Part shown: positions 60,880-64,000 of the stretch, one piece after another
Position numbering within the stretch: the first letter of the stretch is position 1
Layout: each line of letters begins with the position of its first letter
Assembly: GCA_008690995.1 (NCBI GenBank)
Contig: VRMN01000003.1
Coordinates: 558,001-622,000 of the forward strand
DNA length: 64,000 nucleotides
Reading direction: 5' to 3'
Source: Porphyridium purpureum
Lineage: Eukaryota; Rhodophyta; Bangiophyceae; Porphyridiales; Porphyridiaceae
The notes under the pieces: generated by a model
The model's database searches: none
The model's input: the letters and a program-made list of their open reading frames with translations, nothing else
What the model was told of the DNA's origin: nothing
Program-made: the position numbers and the translations under genes

Positions 60880-63234
60880 CTACAAAGGTTTGGATGTGCT
60901 ATTCACCTCTGTGTGCATCCTCTGGTCCCACGACATGTGACCAGGTCCTGCGCTCCTGGCAGAGTTTGGTGACTTGGACGAGGCGGGTCCACTGCGAGCA
61001 GTGTTGAATGACTTCGTGCTCTCAGGTAGTTTCGCGTCGCTTGAGCCTGATGCGGCCTTCGATGCGGTGTTTGCAGCTAGCGATTGCTTCTCAAACTCCT
61101 TCCATCGAAGATAAAAAGTCCTTACGACACCAGAGTGTTCGCGCCGAAAGCGTTTTGACTCACTGTTAAACTGCTGTGTCCACATAACACGCGTTACGAT
61201 GTTAGTACGGGCGAGGTAGCGCTCGATCATACCTTCTCGAAGCGGCTTGTCGCGAACCCAATCGACCAGCATAAGGAAGACCATGTGCGGGTACTGGACG
61301 CGCCGGATGTACTGGAGCGCTTGCATTTGATATGCTTCCACTTCCGCCGCGCTGAAATTCTTCTTGATCAGTTCCGGAAGAATGCGCATCTCCGCATTGA
61401 ACAAGGGCACGACTTCCACGGCTAACTTATCCACAAGTTTGACCACGCGACCCAAGCGTTCCCCGTGAGGACAATTATCCTGGTCCAGCACTTCATAGAT
61501 GGAATCAATAAAAAGACTGATGCGGTCACGACGAGCGTTGCGATTCGTCTCCAGTACATCTGGCTCTTTATGTCCGCCGCCTTCGAGGTCTATTTTAGAG
61601 CAGATCCACGGATACATGATCACTTTCTGAACCTGAAACATAATAAAGATCAGGTACCGGAAAAGCTCAAACCACATAATGAAGAGGTCAAAATCGTCGT
61701 CGCCGATAAAGAATTGTCGCTTGATCAGGGAGTTCACGATATAGTACAGGTCCATCATTTCCTTGCGCATAGCGTTTTGATAAAATGTAATGGCATCTGT
61801 AGCAAAATCGTCGCCGAAGCTTTGAAGTGCTAGGTTCGGCTCTTGAAGAGGAAGCGCGCCTAATTTTTGACGTAAGTATGAGCTCCCACTGCGAGGTGAC
61901 CCGCCAGACTCCTGGCTTCCTTGTTTTACGACGCGCTTCGTTGACTGAGACAAAACACGCGGCATGGGCCCAGCAGGAAGCCCGGATGGCCGACGCCCTT
62001 CGTCTTGTATCGTGATGGCGTCGAAGTCAAACGCATCCTCTCCGTCTTCGCCGTATGTATACCCGGATTCCATTTGCCCATCGACGCTGTATCGAAGTTC
62101 GTGGTACTTTTCCGTCACGTCCAAGAGTCGCAGAACGCGGTCATCGCGCTTTTGCGCAGCTGAGTTGATAATGAGTCGTTTGCTTGTCGAGGTTGCGTTG
62201 GAATCCTGCCGAGAAACCACCGGCGGAAACATGCCCGGCTGCGTCCCTGGAACCAGCTGGTTCATCGGAACCTGCGTAATCGGATGCAGGGTTGTCTGGA
62301 AGCGTTCTTGCAAGGCTGTGAGCTCGTCTTCAGCTTGAATGGCGCGTTGCTCAGCAAGGTTCCGCTCCTTGCGCAGCACATGAATTTCCATCTCAAAATC
62401 TGCGTTCTGCATTTTGGATGTGATCAATTGCTGCTCTAAGTCCTCTAAATTCCAGACTGAGTTTGCCCTTCCGACCAAAGATAGATCTAGAGCCTTCCCT
62501 TCACTCCCCGTGTGATTTTCAAGAAGTCGCCGAAAGTCCTTGTTTTCTGCAATGGCCTGCTGTAGTTGTAAAGAATCCCGCTCGCGTTGCTTCTTCAGCG
62601 CAGTGATCTCTTGCAACAGAACTTCGTTTTCCTGTGCAGCCTTTGCTAGCGTCTTGCCATTTGAGCGCTTCATACGTAGGAGCTCCCCGCGGAGCATCTC
62701 GACCTCCTCTTCTAGTGATTTAAGATCGTATGATTGTTGCTCCAGCTGATACGCAAGATTTCGATTTTCGCGAAAGAGCTCCGTCGCGGAGGTTCCAGTG
62801 CTTTTCTCGTTCATGATCCCATCCCCAGGACCAGGAACGCGCGGTGACACAGCAATACCACGCTTTATCGGCTGCTTTGTTCCGACGCTGCTTGCGGAGT
62901 TTGGCGTAGAATCTACTTTATCGTCTCGAGCCCGACCGCTTGCTTCCCTATCGTCTGCAGCTTGCGCTCCTGGTTCAGGCGGAGCCACGGCAAGAATGCT
63001 GCTAGCTTGGTCTTCTTTTGGGGACAAGGAAGATTCAGCGTCATCATGCCCTGCATGTGCCTCTTGGGCACTTACAGCGCCAGAAGCGTCAAGTCGGTTA
63101 CCTTCGTTTTGAGCGTCTTCGCTCTGCCTCGTTTGGGACGCCGTCCCAATTTGAAATGCTCCTGAGGACGACACCAGAGGCGCTTGCTGTGACGAGTCCT
63201 CAACCTGATCCCGCTCGTCTGCTCTAGTCGCCAT
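60880..63234 (-). CDS. Coiled-coil protein with hemerythrin-like helical domain lacking metal ligands
   Basis: A 784-residue protein. The first 140 residues are disordered and acidic. A long coiled coil follows at about 150-320 (FRENRNLAYQLEQQSYDLKS, LEEEVEMLRGELLRMKRS, EIHVLRKERNLAEQRAIQAE). After a linker, residues about 480-650 form a four-helix pattern like hemerythrin/HHE domains: AITFYQNAMRKEMMDLYYIV, FRYLIFIMFQVQKVIMYPWI (where relatives have His-His-x-x-Glu-Glu-x-x-x-F-P), RRDRISLFIDSIYEVLDQ and VVPLFNAEMRILPELIKKNF. The His/Glu ligands are absent, so it should not bind a di-iron centre. The tail is Ser/Lys-rich. Function unknown; it may be a structural or cytoskeleton-linked protein. 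ATG at 63234. Confidence 0.6.
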   Translation of the reverse strand: MATRADERDQVEDSSQQAPLVSSSGAFQIGTASQTRQSEDAQNEGNRLDASGAVSAQEAHAGHDDAESSLSPKEDQASSILAVAPPEPGAQAADDREASGRARDDKVDSTPNSASSVGTKQPIKRGIAVSPRVPGPGDGIMNEKSTGTSATELFRENRNLAYQLEQQSYDLKSLEEEVEMLRGELLRMKRSNGKTLAKAAQENEVLLQEITALKKQRERDSLQLQQAIAENKDFRRLLENHTGSEGKALDLSLVGRANSVWNLEDLEQQLITSKMQNADFEMEIHVLRKERNLAEQRAIQAEDELTALQERFQTTLHPITQVPMNQLVPGTQPGMFPPVVSRQDSNATSTSKRLIINSAAQKRDDRVLRLLDVTEKYHELRYSVDGQMESGYTYGEDGEDAFDFDAITIQDEGRRPSGLPAGPMPRVLSQSTKRVVKQGSQESGGSPRSGSSYLRQKLGALPLQEPNLALQSFGDDFATDAITFYQNAMRKEMMDLYYIVNSLIKRQFFIGDDDFDLFIMWFELFRYLIFIMFQVQKVIMYPWICSKIDLEGGGHKEPDVLETNRNARRDRISLFIDSIYEVLDQDNCPHGERLGRVVKLVDKLAVEVVPLFNAEMRILPELIKKNFSAAEVEAYQMQALQYIRRVQYPHMVFLMLVDWVRDKPLREGMIERYLARTNIVTRVMWTQQFNSESKRFRREHSGVVRTFYLRWKEFEKQSLAANTASKAASGSSDAKLPESTKSFNTARSGPASSKSPNSARSAGPGHMSWDQRMHTEVNSTSKPL

Positions 63235-63604
63235 GTTTTCCGCGCTCGGGCCTGGCTTGCCTGAGACAAGCGAAGCCTGCAGCGCGCTCCGAAACGGCGG
63301 TGCGGAGGGACGGCAGGAGCGCGACACTCTGACGCACTTGAGCGCCCACCTTCTGACCAAGCGCGCGGGTTGGCCCCCGCCCCTCCCCCGTTTCTTCCCT
63401 CAGCCCGGACCTATGTCGCCGAAGTTGCCTGTAACGGCAAAAAAGCCTTGCCTCCGTGCCGTGTGAGGGCTGACGCTCCGCAGCACTGGCGCGTCCAACA
63501 AAGCGCGACGTCGACTGTACTGCGCGTCGGCAGCGCGCACTGTACCGCAAGCGCCAGTGGAGGCGCGAGAGGGGAAGACGCTGCGCGCCGCGACACCTTG
63601 AGCC
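63235..63604. other. Divergent promoter region at the window end
   Basis: A 370-base region between the coiled-coil gene (minus) and the secreted-protein gene (plus). It is pyrimidine-rich near 63375-63400 on the plus strand. No TATA box or RNA gene was found. Confidence 0.4.
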
Positions 63605-64000
63605 ATGGAGCGGAGCGCGGGAACCCGCTGCGGCTCGGTGACTCTGTCGCGGCGGGGCTGGCCAGTGCTCATATGTGTGGCCTCGTGCGCATTGGCGCTG
63701 GCCATTCACGCGTTGCCCGCCGAACAGTCGACGCAGCGCCACGCGCAGCAAGACCCTTTTGCGCATCACGCATGGCAGGATGATGCAGAGCAGGAGCTCA
63801 TGCAAAACGCAAAAAGCGCCCTCAACTCATTCAGTCTGGTTTTCGTGGATCATAGCGTTGCCGGCGTCAAGGGCAAAGATCTTCCGTCGGAGCCCGCGCG
63901 CGGCTCCAGAATGGTCCATCTCATTGAGAACGGAGTGCCGAGAACGGCTTTCCTGGAAACGTGCATGGTGAGCGGATCATATTCCACCTCGCATGACGCC
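63605..64000 (+). CDS. Secreted protein, 3' end cut by the window edge
   Basis: The frame is open for 132 codons from the ATG at 63605 to the last base without a stop, so the gene continues past the window. A signal peptide or signal anchor is clear: a basic start (MERSAGTRCGSVTLSRRG), then a hydrophobic run (WPVLICVASCALALAIHALPA) with a likely cleavage after Ala-Leu-Pro-Ala. The following part is hydrophilic with a His/Gln-rich stretch (RHAQQDPFAHHAW) and then FSLVFVDHSVAGV and RMVHLIENGVPRTAFLETC, which look folded. The family was not recognised. A GTGAGC near 63966 could be a 5' splice site; not decisive. Confidence 0.6.
   Translation, partial: MERSAGTRCGSVTLSRRGWPVLICVASCALALAIHALPAEQSTQRHAQQDPFAHHAWQDDAEQELMQNAKSALNSFSLVFVDHSVAGVKGKDLPSEPARGSRMVHLIENGVPRTAFLETCMVSGSYSTSHDA

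Noticed and set aside
1-64000. CRISPR arrays, rRNA genes, bacterial operons or phage regions
   Set aside because: No regularly spaced repeats, no rRNA-like sequence, and the genes are eukaryotic nuclear ones with organelle presequences.

Overview
This is nuclear DNA from a compact, GC-rich, nearly intronless eukaryotic genome, and the best fit is a unicellular red alga. About 38 protein genes sit in 64 kb on both strands, most are single open frames, and many neighbours are only tens of bases apart. Photosynthetic functions are present: protoporphyrinogen oxidase, a PLGG1-type glycolate/glycerate carrier and an HCF164-type thylakoid thioredoxin. So are plant/red-algal traits: topoisomerase VI subunit B, a CCT-motif protein, a LIN9/ALY protein, and a starch-binding CBM20 protein next to UDP-glucose metabolism that would suit floridean starch. 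Standard eukaryotic housekeeping genes complete the picture: proteasome Rpt5, OST48, OXA1, a mitochondrial carrier and a PP2A activator. A Porphyridium-like species is my guess from gene density; nothing in the sequence names it.

Layout. 1-7.6 kb: C2H2 zinc finger (cut by the window edge), riboflavin kinase, UGPase, UMP-CMP kinase, PTPA, ArsH. 7.7-14.9 kb: two unrecognised membrane-anchored proteins, a carbonyl-reductase-like SDR, Rpt5, an SGNH hydrolase. 14.9-16.2 kb: a gene-poor stretch with possible decayed coding sequence. 16.2-24.7 kb: M17 leucyl aminopeptidase, YheT-type hydrolase, CBM20 protein, PPOX, then a head-to-head overlapping pair (FkbM-like methyltransferase and a possible Fam20-like pseudokinase). 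25.4-34.1 kb: aldo/keto reductase, MIF-like protein, TOP6B, SPRY protein, peroxisomal dienoyl-CoA isomerase, TMEM245-like protein. 34.4-36.3 kb: a decayed Fanzor (eukaryotic TnpB-like RNA-guided nuclease) relic. 36.5-48.7 kb: DUF2254 protein with a charged repeat tail, a possible lumenal protein, HCF164-like thioredoxin, LIN9-like and CCT proteins in tight tandem, MgtE-like transporter, OST48. 49-57.5 kb: hotdog thioesterase, PLGG1-like carrier, DUF924 protein, an HAD-like gene in two overlapping frames, a beta-propeller protein, an amidohydrolase. 58.3-64 kb: mitochondrial carrier, OXA1, a coiled-coil protein with a hemerythrin-like fold, and the start of a secreted protein cut by the window end.

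There is no operon logic as in bacteria, but gene packing is extreme. Two divergent pairs have start codons that overlap in a CATG tetranucleotide (the second partner of one pair is uncertain), one divergent pair overlaps by 47 bases, one convergent pair shares its stop codons, and one same-strand pair is 23 bases apart. The Fanzor relic is the clearest non-routine element. Other points worth checking are several family members that have lost signature residues (Rpt5 tail, aldo/keto reductase lysine, MIF Pro1, hemerythrin histidines). Starts were moved to the first sensible ATG where the open frame extends upstream through non-ATG codons. All family calls are by eye, without database searches.
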